Part shown: one piece after another, positions 35,390 to 56,885 of the stretch
How the letters are laid out: each line of letters opens with the position of its first letter
How positions within the stretch are numbered: the stretch's first letter is position 1
DNA from: Mesotaenium endlicherianum
Lineage: Eukaryota > Streptophyta > Zygnematophyceae > Zygnematales > Mesotaeniaceae
Direction of reading: 5' to 3'
Length of the DNA stretch: 64,000 bases
Assembly (NCBI GenBank): GCA_009602735.1
Contig: WELA01004867.1
Location: 42,855 to 106,854 of the forward strand
Position numbers and translations under genes: made by a program
Notes under the pieces: model-generated
Told to the model about the DNA's origin: nothing
The model's input: the letters and a program-made list of their open reading frames with translations, nothing else
The model's database searches: none

Positions 35390-36110
35390 TGAAATGAATC
35401 GACTTACCAATAGGCGATTTGACAATGAATAAAGATCTCTATATTAGCCAGTAATCTTTATGGTATTTTATGTTTGCTGATTAAACTGCAAAAGAGAACA
35501 CCCTAGCAAGGAACAATACTTGCAAGTCGAATGCAAGTAAACTAGCATTAATAATGCAATCAGTAAACTCATACATAAGCAAGGCTAGAAGACAGTGCAT
35601 ATCAATGGTTTCTCGCCTTGGATTCAAATATGTCTCAGTAAGCTGTACAAGAGAGTTGGCCTTCTTTCCGAATGCCGAACTCGAGAGCAATACCTAGCAT
35701 ATGTACATGAAATGAGTTTACTGTTCAACGGCGAGTGCGATGGCACCGCCTACCCGGGAGTTAACCACGTTAGTAGAATCTCGGCTAACCAAATCCACAG
35801 CCATCTCCCATCATCCTGAATCGTCATCCATCTTAAGGGTGTCATCTGGCCACTCATTCAGCACACCATACTTAGATGCATAGCTAGGCAGTTCGTTGCT
35901 GTCGAGTACACCAGCCAGTTGACTGTTAAAGCATGTGTCAGCAAGCTGACCCAAGTCAACAGGCTGACCTAATTGACTTCAGGCTGCTGCTCTCGGCTGA
36001 GTCATTTAACTAAGTTTCAAATATCTAGCAGACTTAATATTAACTAAAGTTCAGCAGGCTGAGATTACTCAACCGTTATATTTAAATGAATACTATATTT
36101 ATCCAACATA
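35390..36110 (-). repeat. 5' LTR of element D, outer end missing
   Basis: It starts TGAAATGAATC next to a primer-binding site (near 35379-35388) and carries the same extra word as the 11033-11767 LTR. The outermost bases are not present; element E sequence follows. Confidence 0.8.
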
Positions 36111-36114
36111 CTCC

Positions 36115-39100
36115 TACGTTAGAGTGCCACTCCTGCTTTACCTTACCATCCTTTGTGGTTTTGTCAGCAGGCTGCAACAAAATAGCACCCATGGCAAAGT
36201 CGGAAGCATCAGTAACTACCTGCATACGTTTGCTGGGGTCATACACAACTAAGACTGGGGCAGAACAAAGAGTATCTTTAAGGTTTTGGAAGGCAACCTG
36301 CTGTTCTTCCCCTCACACATACCCTATGTCCTTCGTAGTAAGGTAAGTTAGTTTCCTGGCCTTTGTAGAATAATGTTCAATAAATCTCCTATAGTAGTTA
36401 GCCAATCCGCGGAAGGATCTAACTTCTGAGACAAACTCTGGTATTGGTCAGTCCCTTGTGGTCTGGACTATTTTAGGGACCACATTGATGCCTTTCTTAT
36501 TGACAACGTGTCCTAAGAATTCAATACTTTCCTTCAAGAAATCTCACTTGCTCATTTTGGCATGTACCGGATTCTTTACTAGAGTGTCCATTACTGTCTT
36601 CAAGTGCTCAGCATGCTCAGCTTCAAGTTCTGAGAAAATTAAACTATCATCCAAGAAGACTTGCACAAATTTATCCAAGTAAGGCCTGAAAATGTCATTC
36701 ATAGCACCCATGAAGGTTGCAGGAGCATTAGTCAGTCCAAATGGTATCACATTAAACTCATAGTGTCCATAACGTGTGCGGAAGGCAGTCTTGTGTTCAT
36801 CCTCGTCAGCAATTCTGATTTCATGATAACCACTCTTGAGATCTATCTTACTAAACACTTTAGCACTCGACAGCGTATCAAGCAAGTCCTCGATTTTGGG
36901 TAAAGCATACTTAATCCGAACTCTTTTTCTGTTAAAAGCTCTGTAATCCACACACATTTGCATACTGCCATCCTTCTTCTTAACAAATAACAGGTGTGCG
37001 CCATAAGGTTTTTTACTGGAAGAAATATATCCATTCTCCTCCAGCTCAGCAATCTTTGTTTTTAACTCATCGCTCTCCACATAAGACAAGCCATATGTGC
37101 GTTGCCAAGGTGATTGACTCCCAGGTAATAAATCAATCTTATGATCTACTTCCCTCTTAGGGAGCAATCCTAAAGGTAGGTTAAAAACATAAGTATAGTG
37201 AGTAACACTTTTTGCAGCAATTGGGTGCTCCGGAGGGCTCACCTTTTTCTCAACCACTTCTTCAGATTGAGGAGGTACCTTTTTGGGAGCAGACAGAACA
37301 TTCTGTCTTCCTTCTGGTTCCAGCTTTCGATGAACTCCATTGCATTTAGCAATTTGCATCCTCCTGGAAGCTTGTTCTTTTCCTTCATTTGCCATCCATA
37401 CAGGACAAGAGGAAGAGTACTGGTGGGTGCCAAGTTAGTTTGCCCATCACTGGCTTCTCACTTTAATTGTACCTCTGCTCCAATACACTTCAGCTTGATG
37501 TCTGTTAAGCCAGGACATTCCTAGCACAAGATCATCGAAGTCAATGTTAAGTACCTCAAATGTAAGCGTTTCAGTTAGAACTCCAATGTCGAAACCTAAT
37601 TGGACCTCAATAGGCTTGGTGATAACTCCTCCCGGGATACTTGAGGCATCTCCAAGCAATATATTTCTATTCTCTTGGGTGACAGTAGGTAGTGTTAGCC
37701 GCTTAACTGAGTCCCTATGGATAAAAAGTATGTGACGCCCCTCCGTCAACAAATGCCCTGACCTTCCTGCCTGCAATCATACAATGCAGTAGGATAGGGG
37801 AGACTGACTTTTCCTGACTTATGCATTGTTCTCCCGACTTAACAAAGAAATGGTGGACATCAGGTGGAACAAGACCATCCAGAGTGTGCACTCTCTGGAG
37901 AGATCTATATTGCTGATGGTCTTCTTTATCTAATTGTCAGGCGTGCATAGGGAATCCAGTTCAGCAGGACCCATAATACCTGCTACGAGGGCAGCTAGCG
38001 ATGATTCACTGTCTCTAGCATCCTCACACACAGTAGACTGGATTATCGACTGTTGTTGTCTCTTAAAGGCAGATCCTTTCTCTCGATCTTTGGAAGGTGC
38101 TTGCTAGGACATTGCTCTCTGTAGTGGCCCATGCTGGCAATGGTAGCAAACAGATTTTGCTGAGGCTGGTCTCGGCTTAGTCCTACCACCACCTATTCCG
38201 TAACCACCTCAAGCGTATCCACCTCTTCCTCTAGACTGCATAGCATTGTACTCATACTCATCACTGTGATCGTCCTCAGCCTGATTTCCTTCGATTGCAT
38301 TGTGGGAACCATGTGGCTTTTTGACAATCTTAGACACCAAAGCATTACTCTGGCGCTTGTGATGAAACTGCTGCTGATCCCAGGCATTAGTATCCTAAAT
38401 CAAGTCAGCCAGTTTCTCGTATTTCTTTTCAGTAAAATGACCTGAGACCTCGGACTTCAAGCCATACCTCAAGTATGCAATCCAACAACGTTTTGGCAAT
38501 TCCGGCTGCTTCATCATGTTCTTCTAGAATTTTTGAGAAAACTCAGCAACTGAAGTGGTCTGCTTTAGGGTCAAGGAGATCATTGCGTAAATAGCTTTTT
38601 TGTGCTGATTGATAACATCAAACTTCTCATGGAGCTTCTTGACAAACTCTACCCAAGTAGGGTCACCGAGTTGTTGAGCCTTACGCTCTCCTTTCTAATA
38701 CAACCACAAGTCTGCGGCACTGCCTTTCAGTAGAGCACCAGTGTGCCTGACTTTCTCATAGTCCTGCAGTTCTGGGTAGTTCTCCAGCCATTGCTCAAAA
38801 TCAGCGAGAAACTTGATTAGATAGTACTTTTTGTTTCCCTCACGGTCATAAACTTAAGGAGGTTTTGGCTTTGGCTTAGGCTTACTCAGCCCTCTGCCAC
38901 CACCACCAGGTTTGAGAACCCAGCTGGTCTCTGTCACGCAACAGTGCCATTATAATTCTTTTGTCCTCCTCTTGGGACTTATACATGCTCGCCATTTGCG
39001 ATTGCATTTGCACAAATAATGCTCCCAAATGTACATTCTGAGGTGGTAGCCCAGCAAACGCAGCAGCAGCAATATTAGCTCAATTAGTAGCAGCTTTGAC

Positions 39101-39572
39101 ATTCCCAATTGCTGCCGTTTTGGCTATGCCCGTTGCACTCAGTTGTTTGCAACTTTGAGGGAAAGGTATCACAATAGGCACAGCAGGAGGTTGGTTTCGA
39201 AGGTTGGCCCTCTTTGCCATTTGCTCTTCCACCGTCCTTTCGTCAAGGGCCATCCTCTTGACTGCCTCTTCTACCTCCTTGGCTCAGCAAGCGGACCTGC
39301 TACCGCAGCAAGAGCTGCTGCCTCTTCTGCAGCTTCTCCTGCTCCTGCATCATGCAGTGTTTCTAAGTAGGTACGGGGTCCAAAGACGCGGCTTTCACCT
39401 TGCTCTTCCTCAATGTTATCTTTGTCCTCACCCTTCATTTCACGAGAGTTGCTAGCTTGAGACCTAGTCCTTATTATACAAGACGACTGTGATAACCGGC
39501 TCCGATAGCAATGAAATGAATCGACTTACCAATAAGCAATTAACAATTAATAAAAGATCTTTACATCAGCAA
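36115..39572 (-). mobile_element. Element E: incomplete family I chromovirus, broken
   Basis: On the minus strand are part of RNase H, RT and protease (about 36115-37960), gag (about 37970-39470), a primer-binding-site region, and the first ~60 bases of the 5' LTR (39512-39572). Integrase, chromodomain, ORF3 and 3' LTR are absent. RT words such as [20 protein letters not shown] and [14 protein letters not shown] are clear. Divergence from element 2 is moderate, comparable to D. Broken, with many interruptions. Confidence 0.82.
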
Positions 39573-39624
39573 GCTACATTCAAACTCTCAGCACCTGGAC
39601 CTCCCTGGTGTGGTCATGAAAAAG

Positions 39625-39789
39625 CTTAATCCTGTCTGGGTTGGTCCATATTCGGTGGTGCACCGTGTGGGTCAAAATGCTTACAAACTGAACATGTTAG
39701 CAGGAAAAGCTTAATCCTGTCTGGGTCGGTCCATATTCGGTGGTGCGCCGTGTGGGTCAGAATGCTTACAAACTGAACATGTTAGCAGG
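39625..39789 (+). repeat. tandem duplication of about 82 bp in element F
   Basis: The segment from AAAAGCTTAATCCTG to AACATGTTAGCAGGA appears twice in a row with three or four differences. Other family I copies have it once. Confidence 0.85.
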
Positions 39790-40105
39790 ATACAAGGGTC
39801 ACCTGGTCTTTAATGTCTCCTTCCTGGAACCTTACATCAAAGGGGACACACTGTTTACAGGTCGGTTACCTGTCCAACCGGGACCGGTCCCAGCTGTCCG
39901 GGACGGTGACCCTGAGGAATATGAGGTTGAGGAGATTTTAGACGCGCGATCGGTCCGTCGATCGTCTAAATATGTCATGAAGTACCTCATTCAATGGAAG
40001 GGTTACGATACCTCTATGGACACTTGGGAACTTAAGAACCATTTGACCAATGCCAAAGGGGCGTTGAAACGTTTCCACCTTCGGGCGGCTGGAGCCCCTC
40101 CATAA
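39740..40105 (+). pseudogene. integrase C-terminus and chromodomain of element F
   Basis: It contains [20 protein letters not shown] and a chromodomain with MKYLIQWKGYDTSMDTWELK. It is very close to the end of Pol in element 2, so this copy is not old. Confidence 0.82.
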
Positions 40106-40475
40106 CAGTCATTTCAGTTGACACGGGACGGTGACAGGAGGTCCTGTCTCCATTTAAGTTGGAGGGGAAAATATATGACAGTTAGTGTGCGAGAGCGAGA
40201 AAGGGACAGTTATGTGAACCCTGAGTGTCAGCATAGTGACAGATGGGACAGCCTGGCCCACATAAAGCACCTTGGGCGAAAGGAAAAAGGGCCTCGCACA
40301 GCAATACATCACTTAACGCACCTTAAAACACATTCATACGTTTATGTCTAGCGCACCGCAACTACGTCAACTCCTAGCAATCACCCTGTAAGGTAAACAG
40401 GAACGAATATACCATATTAATACGAACTTACTCCCTTCCTGCAACCCCTATGACAAAGGTCGATATCCTACTAAC

Positions 40476-42169
40476 TTGTGCCCTGGTTACCTGTGCAGAA
40501 TGGCTCCCACCACACAAAAGGAGGACAGAAAGCGCAAGGCAGAAGAAGCCAAGAGGACAATCGAGCAATACCAAAAGGAGCTGGCGGCGACGTCCCTCAC
40601 CAGGAGAGAACAGGAAAGGGTCCGCAAACAACAAGAGGCGGCAGAAGAAGCACAGAGGAAGAAGGATCAGGAAGCGGAAAACCTCAGGAAAGCTGAGGAG
40701 GAGAGATAGAAGAAACAACAAGAAGAAGCGGCAGCGGCAGAGGAGGAGAGAAGGAAAAAGGCTGAAGCGGACAGGCAGAAGAGCTTGGCCACTTACAGGT
40801 ATACTGTGGTGGGTGGCCAAAACATTGATAACCTGAAGGAAGCATTGCTGGCAGCCCAGGAGATCAACAAGCTGGAACAGACAACGCTGCTGCAGAGGGA
40901 AGGAGCTGCAGGACTGGATAGGTACATTGAGACAAACACTGGTGTGGTACTCTACGAAGATTATGCTAAGATGGTGGGCTATACAGCAGAGCAGGCCCGG
41001 TACCTTGCAGATGATTCAGAGAACAAGCCGGTCCCAATATCGGGAATAGTGGGAGATCAGAGACTCATCAGGATCTTGAGCATGCGGCTCGATAGCTTTA
41101 AGGATATGGTATTCTACCTCACACTACTGCCAGCTTACAATGAAGTTGAGAGAAGGAGCTGGGAGTACTTGGCCAGGGAAGCAGGACAGCAGATGTTCTC
41201 TCCCCAAATGTTCCCGTGTAAACTGAGGAAGGCTGAGCATGGACCCCAGTACTACCAGCAGCCAACAGACTGGAGGTGGATGACCATGACAAACAAAAAG
41301 CAGGATTGTGATTGAGCCCAACCGGATGACTTCCACTATGGCCTGGACGGCTACCTCATCCTACCACCTCACATTGCCCCCTGGGACTCCAGGCTAAATG
41401 GCTGCCTGAGCAATATGAAGAGCCAAAGAGCACAGGAGGAGGGGGAGAGACTACTTCTCTAAGGGAAAGCATGCTTTCGTCAAATGGGCGAAGAATGCAG
41501 GCCGGATAGATATCAGCAGGCTGAAGGCCAAGCAACCTCCGGCGCGCCCTAAGAAAGGGAGGTCAGTAGACTACTCCATGTCTACCAGGGAGCAGGATGA
41601 CTTAGTGGACGAGACTCCTACCCTCTCAGAGGAGGAAGATGAGGAGGATGAGGAAGAAGAACAAGGCAAAGGAGAAGCATCAGGACCTGGTACTCAGGAC
41701 ACCCAGGAGCAGGTAAGAGCAGGGCTCCCTCAGGAGCCAAGATCGTGAATATGGCATTTGACCCCGGCCACAGAGGTAACTGAACCGCGCACTCGCTCCC
41801 CCAGCCCACCTGCCCAAGCAGGGGAAGAAGCTGACTATATTTGGCAGCAGACAAAGGCAAAAATCCCCAGAGGACAGGAGTGCGAGAAGAGGGACACGCG
41901 GGGTGGCCAGAGGTATGCCGGCCCCTCCCTTTGCTCAGGGGCATGTACCTCTTGCCAATGTATTTCAGCACCCTACTGAAATGCCTGTCTATGTGGGGAT
42001 CAACACCCAAGTGGTTGAAGAGCAGGCTACCATCCTTCGTTCTCCTCGAGGTCCAACTTTAGAACAAACGGGGTTCTTTAGAAGGCCAGCTAACAGACCT
42101 AGAGGGCTGTCCAGATTTAGGTCCAGATCTCAGTCTCCTGATCTTGAAGCCCCAGGAACAACCCCCTAG
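40476..42169 (+). pseudogene. ORF3 of element F
   Basis: Similar over its length to ORF3 of element 2, with charged coiled coil, YRYTVVGGQNIDNLKEALLA, GVVLYEDYAKMVGYTAEQAR, an acidic run, and an Arg/Ser/Pro end. TACTAAC (40469-40475) and the acceptor-like TGTGCAG (ending 40498) precede the ATG at 40500 exactly as in element 2. Interrupted copy. Confidence 0.8.
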
Positions 42170-42281
42170 GTGACAGGCTGAAGAGGCAGTCAGTGGGGGG
42201 GACTGATTAGGTTCAGTTCCCTGACCAAAGATTTTTGCAGTTTAATGTTGTCGAGGCGACAACAAATTAAGTTGGAGGGAT

Positions 42282-42985
42282 TGTATTGAACCAGTATATT
42301 AGTAGATATAATATTCATTTAAATACAATAGTTATTTAAGTTCAGCATACTAAACTTTATGTAGTATTGAGTCTGCTGGATTTTAAGGACTCAGCTGGAA
42401 GCAGCAGGCTAAAGCCAACTTAAGTCAGCTTGCTGACACATTCTTTGACAGCCAGCTGACTTCCGTACTCGGTAGCAGCGAACTGCCTCGATATGCATCT
42501 AAGTGTGATATGCTAGACGAATGGCCAGATGACATCCCTATGATGGATGGCGATTCGGGATGATGGGAGATGGCGGTGGATTTGGTTAACCGAGGTCCTC
42601 CCAACGTGGTTAACTCTCGGGTAGGCGGTGCCATCGCACTGGCCGTTGAACAGTATACTCATTCCATGTACATATGCTAGGCATGGCTCTCGAGTTCGGC
42701 ATTCGAAAACGAGGCCAACTCTCTTGTACAGCTTACTGAGAGAGATCTGAATCCAAGGCGAGAAGCCATTGATACGCACTGTCTTCTAACCTTGCTTATG
42801 TATGAGTTTACTGATTTGCATTCTTGATGCTAGTTTACTCGCATTTGACTTACGAGTACTATTCACTGCTAGTGTGTTGTCCTTTGCTGTTTAGCCAGTT
42901 AACGGAAAATACCATAAAGATTAGTTGCTGATATAAAGATCTTTATTAACTGTTAATCGCCTATTTGGTAAGTCAATTCATTTCA
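42282..42985 (+). repeat. 3' LTR of element F
   Basis: A 704-bp family I LTR in plus orientation, starting TGTATTGAACC after AAGTTGGAGGGAT and ending ATTCATTTCA. Confidence 0.9.
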
Positions 42986-42986
42986 G

Positions 42987-44468
42987 TTTCAATCAGCGAG
43001 AAACTTGATCAGGTAATACGTTTTGTTTCTCTCAGGATCATAGTCCTGGGGAGGTTTTCATTTAGGCTTACTAGGCCCTCTGCCACCACCTCCAGTGGTA
43101 TGAGAACCCAGTTGGTCTCCGGCACGCAACAAAGCCATCATGATCCTTTTGTCCTCCTGTTGGGACTGATACATGCTCGCCATTTGCGATTGCATATGCA
43201 CAAATAATGCTCCCAGATCTACACTGTGAGGTGCGAGTCCAGCAAATGCAGCAGCAGCAGTGGTGTCCACTCGCTGAGTAATGTCCTCAACATTTCCTCT
43301 TGCTCCTGCTGCAGCAGCAATTCCTGCCGCATTCAGCCGCTCACAAATTTGACCTAGAGGCACATTGAGTTATACAGCAGGAGGTGGGTTCAGAACATTG
43401 GCCCTTGCTGCTATAAGTTCTTCGACAGTGCGCTCGTCCGTTGGCTGCCCTTTCCTCCTTTCTGCATCTGCAGCAGCTTTTGCTAATCGTTTGGCGTCTA
43501 TTTTGACTCTCTCGTCCTCAGCTTGTTGTGCTGCGACTGCGACAATAGCAACTGCCTCATCTGCAGTCTCTCTAGCTGCAGTATCTGCCACTGCTTCAGA
43601 ATAGGTACGGGTTCTCGCTACATGGCTTTTAGCCTGGTTTTTGACATTCTCGTTATCCTCGTTCTCCATGTCTGGGGAGTTGCTAGTTTGAGACCTTGTC
43701 CTTACCATACAAAGAAGACTGTGATAACTGCTCCGATACCACTGAAATGAATTGACTTACCAATTAGGCGATTCACAATTACTCAAGATCTTTACATTAG
43801 CGAGTAATCTTTATGGTATTTTCTGTTAACTGATTAAACAGCAAAAGACAACACACTAGCAGTGGACAATATTCGCAAGTCAAATGCAAGTAAACGAGCA
43901 TTAATAATACAATCGGTAAACTCATACATAAGCAAGGCTAGAAGACAGTAGACAGTGCGTATCAATGGCTTCTCGCCTTGGATCCAGATATCTCTCAGTA
44001 AGCAGTACAAGAGAGTTGGCCTTGTATTTGAATGCCGAACTCGAGAGCAATATCTAGCATATGTACATGGAATGAGTTTACTGTTCAACGGCCAGTGCGA
44101 TGGCACCGCCTACCCGGGAGTTAACCACTTTGGTAGGACCTCGGTTAACCAAATCCACCGCCATCTCCCATCATCCCGAATCGCCATCCATCCCAAGGAT
44201 GGCATCTGGCCATTCGTCTAGCATATCACACTTAGATGCATATCTAGGCAGTTCGCTGCTACCGAGTACGGAAGTCAGTTGGCTGTCAAAGAATGTGCTA
44301 GCAAGCTGACCTAAGTTGACTTCACCCTGTTGCTCTCGGCTGAGTCATTAAACTGGTAATTATGTAAAGTCCAACAGACTGAATATTAAGAAAAGTTCAG
44401 GAAGCTGAACTTATTTAATTATCATATATAAATGAATATTTTATCTACCAAAATATTGATTCATTACA
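42987..44468 (-). mobile_element. Element G: 5' end of a family I chromovirus
   Basis: A minus-strand gag N-terminal part (about 42987-43708), primer-binding site (about 43730-43741) and 5' LTR (43743-44468, 726 bp, complete ends). The remainder of the element is missing where element F's LTR ends. The right side lies directly against a family II LTR remnant, so G probably inserted into it. Broken. Confidence 0.82.
43743..44468 (-). repeat. 5' LTR of element G
   Basis: It runs from TGAAATGAATT to TTGATTCATTACA on the plus strand with full family I ends. Confidence 0.9.
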
Positions 44469-45590
44469 GTGTTCCACTGCTGGCTGGGCTCACTCAGTTC
44501 TTCACTGAGGACGTTACTTGCTAATGCTGTTCTTGCTATCAGCAATTTGACAATTGAGACTTCTGAGAACTTGGAAACTAACACAGCACTTTCCATCTCA
44601 TGTGGTTTTTTGCACGCTTGTGGTGTTTGGGTCGAATCCGTGCTAGCCCTTCTAAGAGATCCTATCTGCGAGCTCTCAATCCTTTTTAACAGGGATTCCT
44701 TCTTGGGAATTCCTAGCTTTGACCATTCTATGATACAAAGTGTGAGCAAAAGATCTTCGACGTCGGCATAAGCGTGCCTTCTCGGGCTCCTTGCGGCCTT
44801 GGGAACTGCTCCTCCTTGGCACCTTCTCTCTTCCCTTCTCCTTCTCCCTCCTTCGCTCCTTCTGCTTCTTGACAAAAGTGTGCGAGGGTGGAAATGATGG
44901 CACAGCGTTTGAGCTCTGTGCCTATTTCAGGCACCACACAGCACCTCTCTCTCGAGAGTGCCGACTTAGTTATCGGCTTGCATGCATGCAACTCCTCGAC
45001 GCTGTCGCTCGTGACACTTTAAGTTATTCGACGTCACTTAGCATGCATGCACGCCTCGTGACCATCGCGCGTGACTGCTTAACCTTTTGGTCAACGTGCA
45101 CGCCTACGTGGCCGTCGAGCCCATGTCCCTTGTGGTGGCTGCTCAAGTCGTGGCAGCCCTGTCGCATGTCCATGTCTGAGGTGGCCGATTCACACAGCTC
45201 AACCTGAATTGGCATTTGCCAGGGTGGCTGCTCAAGCAGCGACACCTGACTTGGCATCTGCTGGCGTGGACCATTTGCTGGTCCCAACGTGACCAGCTTT
45301 TTGATTGACTGGGTTGTTAAACCCCACCCATCGCTGGGTGTTGGTTTGACCCGTCATAGTCACTCTTTGGTGTGAATTAGACTTTGACTTTCAATGCTGA
45401 CTGTGCAAAGGTCAGTCATTTGGTCGGTGAGTCAACGTTGGCTGTTCGTACCTGGGCGGCCGTGACTTGCGCCACGCCAACAGCACCTTTAAAAAGTCTA
45501 CAGTTGCAACAGAAATGATTGAACACTTTGGCGTGACCATTACACATGCTTAAACATTTCTGTATAGTCGCAAAGGAGATCCCTACTCAC
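44469..45590 (-). repeat. family II LTR remnant (minus orientation)
   Basis: The reverse complement matches 61796-62640 well (shared words GTGCATGCATGCTAAGTGACGTC, GCAGTCACGCGCGA and AGTCAACGTTGG-like), and more loosely 5800-6760 of the element B LTR. The outer end is indistinct near 45500-45590, just upstream of the PHD-finger gene. Confidence 0.7.
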
Positions 45591-45871
45591 GAGTCACTCG
45601 GTTGACTTGGGTCAACCACATGATTCCACATGGTTCCATGATTGACCCAAAATGAGTCGTCGGCACTGGTCGGAACCCTATGCACGAGTCGCGACAACGT
45701 CGAAAGGAGAATCTGCAGTGGGCGCGAATCGAGATGCGCACAAAGGTGGTCTTCGATGGGGCGGAGTGGGACGGAGTAGGTTGTTTCCGGAGGCTGGGAT
45801 GTGGGAGGCGAGTAATATATATGCAGCTGCGTACCGAGTCGGGCTACAGTCGTCGTTTCCTTCTTGTGGCC

Positions 45872-55452
<9,581 letters not shown>

Positions 55453-56885
55453 TGCACGTACAGAAGCCCTTAGGTTTGGCAGGTACCTAGGGCTTCCAAG
55501 GAGGTCTGCTTCTGTCCTTAAGGTGGCTTCTGTGGTATTCTTTAGTGGCTAACATGTGCGCGAGAATGCTAGAGAGGGTCCATGACATGCGATGTGTACT
55601 TAAAGTAGTGTATAAACCCACGTTGTTGCAATTAGTGGCCAAGACGTTGGCTCGAATGGGCACATCCCTCAAGGGCTTGTGTAGTACATAGGGCAGTACA
55701 TGTGAAGTAGGGACATTGTGCAAGCATTATTTTAGGGAACAAGTGTCGTAGTACAGTACCAGCTAATCTGTAGTGGAGTATAAGATTGAGCTAGTTTGGT
55801 AGTACACGTTAATGGGACTTGTTCAACTTTTTATGTATAAATTGTAGAATTGAATACTTTATGCGAGACTTGAGATTGGTGATCACCTCTTCAGTCTCAG
55901 CACAGCAATGAAATTTGCCTTCTGTCCTTCTTGACCACCGACCTGCTCCTCTGCCCCATAATAGAAGGGACCACTACTCGATTCTTCTATCAAGGTGACA
56001 TGCAACTTCTGCCATCTGGCCTTGAAGGTTTTTTACCTGCGTTGACTCCTCTACTTTCACGCAAACAAATTCAATCATTGGTTTTCAAACAACGTCCAAT
56101 AATTTTTGAACCATTCATCAAAATAAGGAAGTGCTCTCGTCAATCACCAGGGATTGATGATTAGGCTTAAGAAACATATCTCAACGCACGAATTATGCAG
56201 CAGATGCTCAAAATATACATTCCAACGTGCATCAAACAGCCTACACTCTTTAGCAAAGAGCTCCTTGCAGATGAGCCGTACGAAGAAGATGTGACAGCTA
56301 TGATGAAGCAAATATGTAAATCTTAGTGGTGCACCCTATGTGCGCTGTGCTTGGTCCACCTATCCAGCTTACACGAAGCTATGTTCTGTAATCTACTAAG
56401 CAAGTAGCTAAAGAACATGCAAACCTAGCTAAGTCTACGATTTCTCTGCATTATGTTAGACCTACAAACTGCTTCAAGGTCAACTATGGGGGGCTGGGAA
56501 TTAACAACTCTAGTTGTCTTTAAGACTACATACCGGGCAGCTTATACAGATCAACTGTATGAATAGAACTTGTGAAGGCTCCCTACTTAAACTAATACCA
56601 AACCCTCCCTCAGGAAAGCTAAGCTTACACAGATTGATGGTACCAGCCTGCTACCTCTAATGAAGCAAGCCACCTCAGTTCTGCTTCTAATTCTTCAGTA
56701 ATGCTAAAGTTCCACCCGAGATTCAAAAGGCAATCTACCATCCTCCATTTTATTCGTGTCAGAGAGGCCCAATTCAGGCCTTCCAATATCTTATTTGGAT
56801 AAGCCCCGATAGAAACTTTACTAGACTGCTATTCAAGTTCCCCTTTACTAAGAAGGCACGTGTTTCACGTGTCAGAAAAGTTTTC
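55453..56885. other. tail-to-tail intergenic region
   Basis: The region lies between the stops of the two convergent host genes and should hold both 3' untranslated regions. I see no canonical AATAAA near the plus-strand end, only AT-rich words such as TATAAATTGTAGAATTG near 55835. No other gene is supported here. Confidence 0.6.

Larger units (their letters stand above)
11033..36110 (-). mobile_element. Element D: old family I chromovirus, carrying nested insertions, broken
   Basis: On the minus strand the order is 5' LTR (35390 to about 36110), gag (about 33850-35350), pol (about 29050-33830), ORF3 (27115-28615 plus 11800-12169) and 3' LTR (11033-11767). The two LTRs are a pair: both carry an extra word (aagtcaacaggctgacc) that element 2 lacks. 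They differ at very roughly 15 percent by eye, making this the oldest element of the nest. Element 3 (12170-27109) and two solo LTRs (30379-30881, 32267-33183) lie inside it. It is heavily broken, with many interruptions. Confidence 0.8.
39573..42985 (+). mobile_element. Element F: 3' half of a family I chromovirus, broken
   Basis: The plus strand gives the end of pol with the chromodomain (39740-40105), the spacer with an internal purine tract (40156-40171), ORF3 (40476-42169), the polypurine tract (42266-42281) and the 3' LTR (42282-42985). The 5' half is missing; it abuts element E on the left and element G on the right. A few interruptions. Confidence 0.85.

Noticed and set aside
45680-45871. 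Upstream in-frame Met of the PHD gene as its start
   Set aside because: The 64 extra residues have no motif, while the Met at 45872 has a strong GCCATGG context and sits at the usual distance from the PHD finger.
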